Shown one piece after another: positions 23,801 to 31,740 of a stretch of DNA of 64,000 nt. Made by a program: the position numbers and the translations under genes. The notes under the pieces were generated by a model. That model saw only the letters and a program-made list of their open reading frames with translations, was not told the DNA's origin and ran no database searches. Positions within the stretch are counted from its first letter, which is position 1, and every line of letters begins with the position of its first letter. The DNA comes from Palsa-504 sp963844625 (lineage in GTDB: Bacteria > Actinomycetota > Actinomycetes > Streptosporangiales > Streptosporangiaceae). Where the stretch lies: assembly GCA_963844625.1 (NCBI GenBank), contig CAWJPF010000032.1, positions 35,062 through 99,061 on the forward strand. The letters run 5' to 3'.

Positions 23801-25240
23801 ATGCCCCGGGGACCAGCTCCTTCAGGCGGCGGGCCGGGCGAGAAGCTCGCCCGGGGCGCTCATGCGCCCGGCGATCCGCAGCCTGATCCCACCTGGGGGT
23901 GGGACGTCGCGGGTAATCCCGTCGATGAGTCGGAAGGCTGGCGTCCCGTCCCGTCCGGGGCGGACCCGATGGCCGACCCGGAGCAGTGGGGAGCGTGGCT
24001 GGCCGCGGAGCCGGGGCAGGCGCCGCCCGATCCCGAGGGCGATCCCGGGTGGTGCCCGGATCCGGCGGATCCGGCGCTGCCCTTCGACGTGGACCCGGAC
24101 GTGTTGCGGGCGCAGTCGCGGCGGATCGCCGCGGCCAGGGCCGCGGAGCAGGCCGCCGAGGCGCAGTGGGCGGCGCGGCAGGACCCGGACGCGGACGTGC
24201 CGCAGGTCGGGGTGAAGGTCGGGCGGCGGGGGCCGGGGATGCCGGGGTCAGCGGCGCGGGTCCCGGGTGCGTACGCCGGCCCGGCGGGCGGGTTCGGGGC
24301 GGGGCAGCCGCTGGACGTGGCGCCCGGCGGCGGGGTGCTGCTCAGCTTCGCCGCGGACGCCGCCGGGGACGGTGACCGGTTCACCGGCGCCTGCGATGAT
24401 GAGCTGACCGGGATCATCTGCGCGCTGGACCGCGCCGAGGCCGCCGCGTGTTCTCTGAAGCACGCGGCGCTGGCCGCGTTCCTGCGCCGCCGCCCCTACC
24501 CCGGCTGCGCGGTAGAAGGCGCGGCGGAGCTGCCCGCGGGCCGGGATGAGTTCGCCGGGGATGAGATCGCCCAGCTGCTCGCCGAGGGCCGCGGGACCGC
24601 CGAGGCGATGCTGGACCTGGCCCGGGACCTGGAAGTCCGCCTGCCCGGCACTAAGGCCGCGTTCCGGGCCGGGACGCTGCGGCATTCCAAGGCGCAGATC
24701 ATCGCGTGGGCGACCGCCGCGCTGGATCCCGGCGAGGCGCGGGCGGCGGAGGCCAAGGTGCTGGGCCGGGCCGGGCGGCTGACCCCGGGCGGGCTGCGGT
24801 CCGCGATCGCCCGCGCGGTGATGCAGGTCGCCCCGGACAAAGCCCGCAAACGGCGCGAGCAAGCCGCCAAGGACGCCCGGGTGCAGCGGTGGGCCGAAGA
24901 CTCGGGGAACGCGGCGCTGGCCGGCCGGGAACTGCCCCCCGATGAGGTGCTCGCGGTGGACCAGCGGATCTCCTGGTGGGCCCGCCAGCTGAAGAAAGCC
25001 GGCCTGACCGGCAGCATGGACGAACTGCGCGCCCGCGCCTACCTCGACCTCCTGCTCGACAAAGACTCCCGCCCGACCGCCCCCACCCCCGCCCCCGCCC
25101 CCGCCGCGCCGCGAGCGGCGACGAGCCCGGCAGCGGCGGCACGAGCGGCGGCGAGCCCGGCGGGTCAGGACCCCCGGACCGGCCGGACCGGCCGGACCGG
25201 CCGGACCCGCCGGACCCGCCGGACCCGGCCGCCCCGATGA
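23801..25240 (+). CDS. DUF222 domain protein, N-terminal half of a split DUF222-HNH locus (copy 2)
   Basis: 479 residues from ATG 23801; the frame is open further upstream but that part is not protein-like. An acidic, Pro/Gly-rich N-terminus (about 1-190) precedes the DUF222 core (about 195-430): FTGACDDELTGIICALDRAE, LRHSKAQIIAWATAALDPGEA, KARKRREQAAKDARVQRWAED, SMDELRARAYLDLLLDKDS. After a Pro/Ala linker it ends in RT/GRT repeats at TGA 25238-25240. The -1 frame, open from 24976, reads a natural linker into the HNH half. The ATG at 25237 makes an ATGA overlap. Same split point and frame relation as copy 1, but without its GGGCCCG heptamers; here C-runs (25086-25090, 25170-25174) are the only simple slip sites. 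Confidence 0.8.
   Translation: MPRGPAPSGGGPGEKLARGAHAPGDPQPDPTWGWDVAGNPVDESEGWRPVPSGADPMADPEQWGAWLAAEPGQAPPDPEGDPGWCPDPADPALPFDVDPDVLRAQSRRIAAARAAEQAAEAQWAARQDPDADVPQVGVKVGRRGPGMPGSAARVPGAYAGPAGGFGAGQPLDVAPGGGVLLSFAADAAGDGDRFTGACDDELTGIICALDRAEAAACSLKHAALAAFLRRRPYPGCAVEGAAELPAGRDEFAGDEIAQLLAEGRGTAEAMLDLARDLEVRLPGTKAAFRAGTLRHSKAQIIAWATAALDPGEARAAEAKVLGRAGRLTPGGLRSAIARAVMQVAPDKARKRREQAAKDARVQRWAEDSGNAALAGRELPPDEVLAVDQRISWWARQLKKAGLTGSMDELRARAYLDLLLDKDSRPTAPTPAPAPAAPRAATSPAAAARAAASPAGQDPRTGRTGRTGRTRRTRRTRPPR
25165..25230. repeat. GC-rich tandem repeat in the DUF222 copy 2 linker
   Basis: About six units built on CCGGACCGG/CCGGACCCG (9-12 bp). In the DUF222 frame they read GRTGRT/RRT; in the HNH (-1) frame they read PDRPDR/PDPPDP. 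The repeat ends just before the DUF222 stop codon. Confidence 0.85.
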
Positions 25241-26031
25241 CGCCGCCGGGGGCGGGCGTGCGGCCGACCGGGTTCGTGGGGCGGCTGCACCTGACCGTCC
25301 CGCTGGCGACCCTGCTCGGTCTCGCGGACCGGCCCGGGGAGATCCCGGGCCTGGGCCCGGTCGACCCGTGGCTCGCCCGCGACCTGGCCCGCGCCGCCGC
25401 CGCCAACCCCAAGACCACCTGGTGCCTGTCGGTAACCGACGGGCAAGGACACGCGATCGGGCACGGCTGCGCCCGGCTCGCACCCAAGAACCAGCGCCAC
25501 CGCCCGCCGGAACCAGGAGAACCCGGGCCGCCCGGCGGACCTGACCCGCCCGGCGGACCCGACCCGCCCGGCCAGGCCAGCCGCGACGGGCCAGGATTCA
25601 CCTTCGCCGGCACCGGCCAGCAGGGGCCACCGGGCGGATACGGCGCCTGGCGGTTCACCACCGGCATCGCGGGGCAGCGGGACCTGCTGTTCGCGCTGGA
25701 CCCGATCGCCACCCAGACCTGCGACCACCGGTTCGAGGCGGCCGGGCATGATCCGGGAGTCAAGCTGCGGCACCTGGCCCAGATCCGGCACGCCACGTGC
25801 ACCGCCCCGACCTGCCGGCGCCCCTCTGCCCAGGCCGACTTCGAGCACAACATCCCCTACGAAGCCGGCGGCCGGACGTGCCTGTGCAACGGCGGCCCTA
25901 AGTGCCGGCATGATCACCGGCTCAAACAGCACCCCCGCTGGAAAGTCGAGCAGATCACCCCGGGAACCTTCCGGTGGACCGCCCCATCCGGCCGGAGCTT
26001 CACCACCGAACCCACGCAGTACCCGATCTGA
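25237..26031 (+). CDS. HNH endonuclease half of the split DUF222-HNH locus (copy 2)
   Basis: 264 residues from ATG 25237 (ATGA overlap); its frame is open back to 24976. It starts with GFVGRLHLTVPLATLLGLADRP (about 12-33), GPVDPWLARDLARAAAANP, then a Gly/Pro-rich insert (PPGGPDPPGGP). The HNH module (about 185-235) has CTAPTCRRP, the catalytic FEHNIPY, GGRTCLCNGGP and CRHDHRLKQ, ending EPTQYPI. All catalytic and zinc positions are present. Similarity to copy 1 extends over the whole length. No Shine-Dalgarno precedes 25237, which favours coupled reinitiation or frameshifting from the DUF222 ORF. Confidence 0.78.
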   Translation: MTPPGAGVRPTGFVGRLHLTVPLATLLGLADRPGEIPGLGPVDPWLARDLARAAAANPKTTWCLSVTDGQGHAIGHGCARLAPKNQRHRPPEPGEPGPPGGPDPPGGPDPPGQASRDGPGFTFAGTGQQGPPGGYGAWRFTTGIAGQRDLLFALDPIATQTCDHRFEAAGHDPGVKLRHLAQIRHATCTAPTCRRPSAQADFEHNIPYEAGGRTCLCNGGPKCRHDHRLKQHPRWKVEQITPGTFRWTAPSGRSFTTEPTQYPI

Positions 26032-26109
26032 GGGACGGTCCACGCCGGCCTGCGCCGCTGACTGAGCGTTAGTTTGTTTCGAATGACTCGAGCGGGTTCC
26101 CTATTTATT

Positions 26110-26124
26110 CGATCATATGTTTTA
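26110..26124 (+). promoter_or_regulatory. Promoter-like motif shared with the DUF222 genes
   Basis: CGATCATATGTTTTA, matching 12 of 15 positions of the motif before DUF222 copy 1. It ends two bases before the ATG at 26127, so if its TCATAT is a -10 element the mRNA would be almost leaderless. Confidence 0.4.
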
Positions 26125-26126
26125 AT

Positions 26127-26924
26127 ATGAGCATGGCATACACCCAGGGCAGCTACCGGGAGGTGCTCGCCGCCGCTGTATCAACACCGGCCAGTCATCC
26201 CGCGGTCGCCGTCTTGTTCGCCCTCGGGGCGGCCGCGGTCGCCGCCGTGGTGGTGGCCATGGCCTGGAGCGTCCACGCGCGGCAAATCCGGCTGGCCGAG
26301 CTGCTGGCCCGTCGCCAGTTCCTGGTCTTCGCGGAAACGGGCACGGCGGGTCATGCGCTGGAGGAGGCCGGGAGTCCCGAGGCCGCTGCCGATGAACTCG
26401 AGCAAGCTGCCCGGGTGAGGTCGGCGCAGGCGGCGGTGATCGAGGGGCCGGACAACGTGGTCACCGGCGAGCAGGCCCGCTACCGCATCCGCTCGTCCGG
26501 CCCCCAGCAGGTGGTGTCGTGGGCAGTTGGCGGGGGTTCGGTGTCGCAGGCTCCCGACCCGGCTCATTCCAACGAACTGCTGCTCATCGCCGACCAGCCG
26601 GGCAACCTCACCATCACCGCCCGGATACGCGAGGGCCTGACCGAACGCCGCGAGACGAAGGCCGTCACGGCCGTACCTGACGTCACGCCGGCTACGCCGC
26701 CCTTCACGCTCCGGATGTTCCTGCACGGCTGGGGGCTGGTCGTGGTCGCGGTCCTGATCATCGGGTTCGCCGGGGCGCTGGACGCCCTGGGCAACTTCAC
26801 GTCTTCCGACTTCATCGCGCTGGTCGTTCCGCTGGCCGCGCTGCTCGGGATGATCGCCGTCGCGCGCGGCACGGCCGACGCGGGCAGCCGTCCTGGCCAC
26901 GGCAAGGGCCACGACCAGATTTAG
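26127..26924 (+). CDS. Membrane protein with an Ig/PKD-like domain, function unknown
   Basis: 265 residues. One N-terminal helix (about 22-47, PAVAVLFALGAAAVAAVVVAM) is followed by an amphipathic charged stretch and an Ig/PKD-like beta domain of about 75 residues (EGPDNVVTGEQARYRI ... GGGSVSQAPDPAHSNELLLIADQPGNLTITARI). Two C-terminal helices follow (about 195-217 and 225-248) and a Gly/His tail. No catalytic motif is visible. It lies 95 bases after the HNH gene and shares its promoter-like motif, so it may belong with the DUF222 locus. Its stop codon is inside a 15-16-bp repeat array. Confidence 0.6.
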   Translation: MSMAYTQGSYREVLAAAVSTPASHPAVAVLFALGAAAVAAVVVAMAWSVHARQIRLAELLARRQFLVFAETGTAGHALEEAGSPEAAADELEQAARVRSAQAAVIEGPDNVVTGEQARYRIRSSGPQQVVSWAVGGGSVSQAPDPAHSNELLLIADQPGNLTITARIREGLTERRETKAVTAVPDVTPATPPFTLRMFLHGWGLVVVAVLIIGFAGALDALGNFTSSDFIALVVPLAALLGMIAVARGTADAGSRPGHGKGHDQI

Positions 26925-26960
26925 CCCGGACAGATTTAGCCCCGGACAGATTTAGCGCGG
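26916..26960. repeat. 15-16-bp tandem repeat carrying the stop codon, 3 copies
   Basis: CAGATTTAGCCCGGA at 26916, 26931 and 26947 (1-base variations). The first copy contains the TAG stop of the preceding gene (26922-26924), and each copy repeats the TAG. Confidence 0.93.
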
Positions 26961-26979
26961 ACGGCCTGACGGCCCGCCC

Positions 26980-27120
26980 CGTCTTTCGGCTTTCCCGTCT
27001 CCGGCCTTCCCGTCTTGCGGCTCCCGTCTTCCGGCCTTCTCATCTTCCGGCCTTCTCATCTTCCGGCCTTCCTACCTTCCGGCCTTCCTACCTTCCGGCT
27101 TTCCCGTTTCCGGCCTTCGG
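26980..27120. repeat. Polypyrimidine tandem repeat, about 9 units of 14-16 bp
   Basis: Consensus unit CGTCTTCCGGCCTTCC. The six best units run from 27025 to 27120 with 16-bp spacing, preceded by three more divergent ones. The + strand is strongly pyrimidine-rich. The whole 370-base stretch between 26925 and 27294 contains this array, the stop-codon array and the promoter region of the permease, and no gene. Confidence 0.9.
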
Positions 27121-27204
27121 TGGCCGCTCCTCACCCTCACCGTTGCCCGCTCGCCTTCGACCTCGCAGAGATTCCGAAAAAACTCGTATCCAAAACCTGT
27201 ACAG

Positions 27205-27230
27205 TAATATGGTATCGAGATACGGTAATG
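27205..27230 (+). promoter_or_regulatory. Operator-like palindrome before the APC permease
   Basis: GTATCGAGATAC (27212-27223) is an inverted repeat with 5-bp arms and a 2-bp centre, inside an AT-rich promoter-like segment (AGTAATATGG just before). It is the best candidate binding site for the TetR regulator encoded after the permease. Confidence 0.45.
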
Positions 27231-27294
27231 CCAGACCCCAGGCAGCCTGCACTGGGTTTAGGCAAAACTGGCGGAAGGCAAGGCGGTTCCCCTC

Positions 27295-28776
27295 ATGACC
27301 TCCATCGTTATCGCGGAGCCAGCGGCTCCACCGGACAAGGGCCTGCGAGCGGGAGCGCTCGGGCTGATTTCCAGCGTGGTGATCGCGGTCTCGTCGACCG
27401 CGCCCGCCTACAGCATGGCCGCGACGCTCGGCCTGATCGTCGCCGTCGTCGGCGTGCACAGCCCGGGGACGCTCATCGTGTCGTTCCTGCCAATGCTGTG
27501 CATCGCGGTCGCGTTCCGCGAGCTGAACAAGGCCGACCCGGACTGCGGCACCACGTTCACCTGGACGGCGCGCGCGTTCGGGCCGCGGACCGGCTGGATG
27601 GGCGGCTGGGGGATCATCGCCGCCGACGTCATCGTGATGGCCAGCCTGGCCCAGATCGCGGGGCGGTACTTCCTGGAACTCGTCGGAGCCGGGTCGGCTG
27701 GCGCCGTCTGGGTGACGGTCACGGGCGTCGCGTTCATCGCACTGCTCACCGGGGTCTGCTACCGCGGGATCGAGGTGTCGGCCAGGCTGCAGCAGGTGCT
27801 GCTGGTCATCGAGGTGGGCGCGCTGGCGGTATTCGCGGTGGTCGCGCTGGTCAAGGCCGGCACCGGGCACGCGCTGCCCGGCGCCGCGCGCCCGTCGGCC
27901 GGGTGGCTGAACCCGTGGACGGGATCGTTCGGCGGCCTGTCGAACTCGTTCCTGCTGGCCGTGTTCATCTACTGGGGCTGGGACTGCGCGCTCAGCGTCA
28001 ACGAGGAGACCAAGGACTCCGCGCGCACCCCGGGCCGCGCCGCGGTCATGGCCACGCTGATACTGGTCGCGATCTTCGCGGTGATCAGCACCGCCGCCCT
28101 GGCCTACGCGGGGCCCGCGTTCCTGGCTGCGCACAGCACCGACGTGCTCGGCTCCATGGCCACCTCCGTGCTGGGCAGCACGCCGGGCAAGCTGCTCGTG
28201 CTGTGCGTGCTTACCTCCACCGCCGCGTCGGCCCAGACCACGATCATGCCGACCGCGCGCGCGGCCCTGGCCATGTCAGCGCACGGCGCGATACCCGCCT
28301 GGTTCGCCCGGATGCATCCGCGGTTCCGTACGCCGACCATCGCCACTGTGGTCATGGGCACCGTGTCGGCCCTCTTCTTCGTGATGCTGACCGCCGTGTC
28401 GAAGAACGTGCTGGCCGACTCGGCGGCGTCAGTCGGGCTGCTGATCGCCTTCTACTATGGGCTGACCGGGTTCGCCTGCGTCTGGTACTTCCGTCGTGAC
28501 CTACTGACCAGCGGGCACGCGCTCCTGGTCAAGGGAATCCTGCCGCTGATCGGCGGGCTGACCTTGCTCGGCGCGTTCGTCCTGTCGATCAAGTCCTACT
28601 GGCCGGCCGCGAGCAGCTATTCCAGCTTCCACGGGATAGGCGGTATCTTCCTGATCGGCGCCGGTTCTCTAGTCATCGGAGTGGTCGTCATGCTCATCAC
28701 CGCCAGGTTCCTGCCCCGGTACTTCGCGGACGGGATTACGGCACCGGCTAAGACGGACGGGAGCAGCTTGCTTTGA
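27295..28776 (+). CDS. APC family amino acid permease
   Basis: 493 residues with twelve or so transmembrane helices. N-terminal signature is GLISSVVIAVSSTAPAYSMAATLG (about 24-47), with the APC helix-1 GxGS-like break; later CGTTFTWTARAFGPRTGWMGGW, a hallmark of the AmAt/APC group with aromatic substrates or polyamines. Further on are ALSVNEETKDSARTPGRAAVMA and PTARAALAMSAHGAIPAWFARMHPRFRTP. It imports an amino acid or amine by proton or cation symport. Its stop overlaps the start of a TetR gene (TTGA), so the two are co-transcribed and the regulator probably senses the substrate. Confidence 0.88.
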   Translation: MTSIVIAEPAAPPDKGLRAGALGLISSVVIAVSSTAPAYSMAATLGLIVAVVGVHSPGTLIVSFLPMLCIAVAFRELNKADPDCGTTFTWTARAFGPRTGWMGGWGIIAADVIVMASLAQIAGRYFLELVGAGSAGAVWVTVTGVAFIALLTGVCYRGIEVSARLQQVLLVIEVGALAVFAVVALVKAGTGHALPGAARPSAGWLNPWTGSFGGLSNSFLLAVFIYWGWDCALSVNEETKDSARTPGRAAVMATLILVAIFAVISTAALAYAGPAFLAAHSTDVLGSMATSVLGSTPGKLLVLCVLTSTAASAQTTIMPTARAALAMSAHGAIPAWFARMHPRFRTPTIATVVMGTVSALFFVMLTAVSKNVLADSAASVGLLIAFYYGLTGFACVWYFRRDLLTSGHALLVKGILPLIGGLTLLGAFVLSIKSYWPAASSYSSFHGIGGIFLIGAGSLVIGVVVMLITARFLPRYFADGITAPAKTDGSSLL

Positions 28777-29414
28777 CCGCTGACACGGGCCTGAAAGCGG
28801 CGGGAACCAGGGGGCCGGGCCGCCGGGCGGGCCGCCGGAAGACCGCGGTGCTCGAGGCCGCCTGCCGAGTCATCGCGGATCGCGGCGCGGACGCCACCCG
28901 CTTCGCCGACGTGGCGGCCGAAAGCGGCGTCCCGGTTAGCACCCTGCAGTACTACTTCGGCTCCCGCGAGGACCTGCTGGTGGCGGCCTTCCGGCACGCG
29001 TCCAGCGCGGAGATCGCGGCCCTGGAAGCCGACGTCGCCGCCATCAGCGATCCCTGGGAACAGCTCGAGCGGATCATCACCAGGTCACTCACCGGATACC
29101 AGCCGGATGCGCCCGAGGGCGGGCGGCTGTGGATCGAGTCCTGGCACTTCGGCATCCGCGACGCGGAGATGCGGGCGGACGCGCTGCGCGACAACACCGC
29201 CTGGCGGCGGCTGGTGGCGGAGGTAGTTCGGCGCGGTATCGAGCTGGGTACCTTCGGCGGCAAGTACGACCCGGACAAGGTAGCCGTGCTCACCATCGCC
29301 GCCGTCGACGGGATGGGCATCCCGCTGTCGCTCGGCGACCCGGAAATCACCGCGTCCGGCGCAGTGCAGGACGTGCTGGCCGCGCTGCACGAGCTCCTCC
29401 GCCCGGATAGCTGA
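28773..29414 (+). CDS. TetR family transcriptional regulator
   Basis: 213 residues starting at TTG 28773, overlapping the permease stop. TetR_N helix-turn-helix at about 25-70: RKTAVLEAACRVIADRGADATRF, DVAAESGVPVSTLQYYFGSREDLL. C-terminal ligand-binding part is EGGRLWIESWHFGIRDAEMRADAL, a TetR_C_6-like pattern seen in BetI-type regulators of amine uptake. Likely controls the permease operon from the palindrome at 27212. Confidence 0.88.
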   Translation: MTADTGLKAAGTRGPGRRAGRRKTAVLEAACRVIADRGADATRFADVAAESGVPVSTLQYYFGSREDLLVAAFRHASSAEIAALEADVAAISDPWEQLERIITRSLTGYQPDAPEGGRLWIESWHFGIRDAEMRADALRDNTAWRRLVAEVVRRGIELGTFGGKYDPDKVAVLTIAAVDGMGIPLSLGDPEITASGAVQDVLAALHELLRPDS

Positions 29415-29419
29415 GGTGT

Positions 29420-31507
29420 TTATCCGTGGGCGGGGCCGGCACGCCCGGCGAGGCGCAGCAGATACTCCTCGCGGTTGAGCGGGTTCGGCATCGTGCGCGG
29501 CCGGGCCGGGGGCGCGCCGCGCACCGGGCGGTAGCCGCCGAAGCTGGTCTCGATGACCCCCTCGCCGCTGGTGAGGCCGGGCAGCTGCCGGGTCAGGTCC
29601 TGAGCCCGCGCCGCGGGCAGGATGGCCTCGACCACGGCGAGGTCCGTGCGCCGCGACGGTGTAACCGCCACCGCGCCGAGCCGCGCCACCGCGGCCAGGA
29701 TGGCGCCGACCGCATCGGCCGGGATCTCGAGGCTGACCCGGACCATGGGCTCGCAGACCACCGTCCCGGCCTGACGGAGCGCGGCCATCAGCACCAGGGG
29801 CGTGAGCTTGCGGAAGTCGGCCGCCGTGGTGGACGGGGACACATAGCCGCAATCGGTCACGGTCACGGCACAGTCATTGACCGGCCAGCCGGACAGGCCC
29901 TCCCGCAGCGCATCGCGGATGTACCGGGCCATCATCTCGGTGAACGCGTCGGCGGTCTTGTAGATGTACATCGGCACCAGCCGGATATCCACGTCAAGCC
30001 GGACCGTGATGCCCGCCCCGGCGGGCGCGGGGGCGACGCGCAGCCCGAGCGTGGCCAGGAACGGATTGGTCCCGGCGTGCACTACCTCGACGGCCGCGCC
30101 GGTCCCGGCCAGGCGGTCGACGTGAATCGTGGTGGTCGGGCGGAACGTCACGTCGAGGCCGAAGTCGCTGGCCAGCGTGGCCTGGATGACCTCCTTCTGC
30201 ACCTCCCCGTACAGCGACACGGACATCTCGCCGCGGGTGTCGTCCTGCCGGACGTTGATCAGCGGGTCCTGCTCGGCTAGCTGCCCGAGGGCGACGCGGA
30301 GCCGGGCCCGGTCGGCGGAACGGCGGGGCACGACGACCGATTCCAGCGTCGGCGGGCTGAACCGGTGCTCGGTCCCGCCGGTTTCCGGCTGGCCGATCCG
30401 GTCGCCGACCTGGATGCCGGCGAGGCCCCGGAGCTTGGCGATCTCGCCCGCGCAGACGGACACGGCGGAGACGGGAGACGGGGAGACGCGGGACGGGGAG
30501 ACGCGGGACGGGGAGACGCGGGACGGGGAGACGCGGGACGGGGAGACGCGGGACGGGGAGACGCGGGACGGGGAGACGCGGCCGGACACCTCGATGGCGG
30601 TCACCCTGCCGTCCCGGTCGCGGCCGAAACTCAGCCGGTCGCGGGTCCGCACCGTACCGGAGAACATCCGGACGTAGGCGACCTTCTCGCCGCCGGCACC
30701 GCGCTCGATCTTGAAGACACGGCCAGAGACGGGACCGGCGGGATCGCCCTGGGCGGCTGGCAGCAGCTCCGCGAGGGCCGCCATCAGCGGCTCAATGCCC
30801 GCTCCGGTGATCGCGGAGCCGAAGAAGACGGGATGCACCAGCGCACGGCGGGTCTGAGCCGCGAGCTCGCGGCGGAGCCGCCTGTGCGGTACGCCCGCCT
30901 CGTCGCGGACGTACGCGGCCAGGATGGTCTCGTCGTGTTCGGCGAGCACTTCGGTGAGCCGGGCCCTGAACGCGGCATGCTCCGGGCCCTGGGGCATGAA
31001 GCGGGCGGCGGGGGTGCCGAGCGCCCGGGTGTGCCCCATCGAGATGATGGCCGGGGACAGCCGCTGCGAGATGGCCCGCAGCACGCGTTCGCGGTCAGCT
31101 CCGGGACGGTCGATCTTGTTCACGAAGAACAGCACCGGCAGGCGCAGCCGCTGCAGCGCCCGCATCAGCACGCGGGTCTGCGGCTGCACGCCCTCGACGG
31201 CGGAAATCACCAGGATCGCGCCGTCCAGGACGCTCAGCACCCGTTCCACCTCGGCGATGAAGTCCGGGTGACCCGGGGTGTCGATCAGGTTGACGGTGAC
31301 GTCGCCGACGGCGAACGACGCGACCGCAGACTTGATCGTGATCCCGCGCTGCCGCTCGAGCGCGAGCGAATCGGTCTGCGTCGTGCCCGCGTCGACGCTG
31401 CCGATCGTGTCGATGACACCGGCGGCGAACAGCAGCCGCTCGGTGAGCGTGGTCTTACCGGCGTCTACATGCGCCAGGATTCCCAGGTTGAGCAGTCGTG
31501 ACCGCAA
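29420..31507 (-). CDS. TetM/OtrA-type ribosomal protection GTPase (EF-G family)
   Basis: 695 residues. GTPase domain: LGILAHVDAGKTTLTERLL (G1, about 9-27), RGITI (G2), DTPGHPDF (G3), NKID (G4). Domain architecture and length match tetracycline ribosomal protection proteins (TetM, OtrA), which release tetracycline or other ligands from ribosomes; C-terminal domains IV-V include FGLDVTFRPTTTIHVDRL and IRLVPMYIYKTADAFTEMMARYIRDALREGLSGW. Domain II contains an insertion of seven RVSPS pentapeptides (about 305-345) from a 15-bp minisatellite. TTG start 31507 with AAAGG upstream. Could confer tetracycline tolerance or be a housekeeping paralogue; the drug is not proven. Confidence 0.85.
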   Translation of the reverse strand: MRSRLLNLGILAHVDAGKTTLTERLLFAAGVIDTIGSVDAGTTQTDSLALERQRGITIKSAVASFAVGDVTVNLIDTPGHPDFIAEVERVLSVLDGAILVISAVEGVQPQTRVLMRALQRLRLPVLFFVNKIDRPGADRERVLRAISQRLSPAIISMGHTRALGTPAARFMPQGPEHAAFRARLTEVLAEHDETILAAYVRDEAGVPHRRLRRELAAQTRRALVHPVFFGSAITGAGIEPLMAALAELLPAAQGDPAGPVSGRVFKIERGAGGEKVAYVRMFSGTVRTRDRLSFGRDRDGRVTAIEVSGRVSPSRVSPSRVSPSRVSPSRVSPSRVSPSRVSPSPVSAVSVCAGEIAKLRGLAGIQVGDRIGQPETGGTEHRFSPPTLESVVVPRRSADRARLRVALGQLAEQDPLINVRQDDTRGEMSVSLYGEVQKEVIQATLASDFGLDVTFRPTTTIHVDRLAGTGAAVEVVHAGTNPFLATLGLRVAPAPAGAGITVRLDVDIRLVPMYIYKTADAFTEMMARYIRDALREGLSGWPVNDCAVTVTDCGYVSPSTTAADFRKLTPLVLMAALRQAGTVVCEPMVRVSLEIPADAVGAILAAVARLGAVAVTPSRRTDLAVVEAILPAARAQDLTRQLPGLTSGEGVIETSFGGYRPVRGAPPARPRTMPNPLNREEYLLRLAGRAGPAHG
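30466..30580. repeat. 15-bp in-frame tandem repeat, about 7 copies, inside the ribosomal protection gene
   Basis: Unit GGGAGACGCGGGACG repeated without a frame break; reads RVSPS in the minus-strand gene. It lies in domain II, between the strand ending TAIEVSG and SVCAGEIAKLRGL, likely a surface loop. Confidence 0.95.
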
Positions 31508-31565
31508 GCGTCATGCCTTTCGAGGTCGTCAAGCCCTGCGTGCTGGACATGAACGCCTCGCGCAT
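31455..31565 (-). CDS. Possible leader peptide of the ribosomal protection gene
   Basis: A 36-codon ORF whose ATG (31565) follows a very strong Shine-Dalgarno, GAGGGGAG, with 5-base spacing. It overlaps the first 53 bases of the TetM/OtrA-like gene in another frame and ends at TAA 31455-31457. The peptide starts MREAFMSSTQG and ends GACRRR. TetM-type genes are often controlled by leader translation and attenuation, so this ORF could sense ribosome stalling. Coding status is unproven. Confidence 0.4.
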   Translation of the reverse strand: MREAFMSSTQGLTTSKGMTLAVTTAQPGNPGACRRR

Positions 31566-31740
31566 TTCCGCTCCCCTCAATTGGGCTCCCGGTCACTGGC
31601 TGGCCAGGTGGTACTGAGGCTGGATTCTAGGCGCCGCCCGGCGGTCCGCCAACTGATTTTCCGGCCGAGTTCGTCTCACTATCCGGACAATAAGTGTTCT
31701 CATCGTGACACGAGGCGGTCGCGTGCGTGATGATGGGGGC

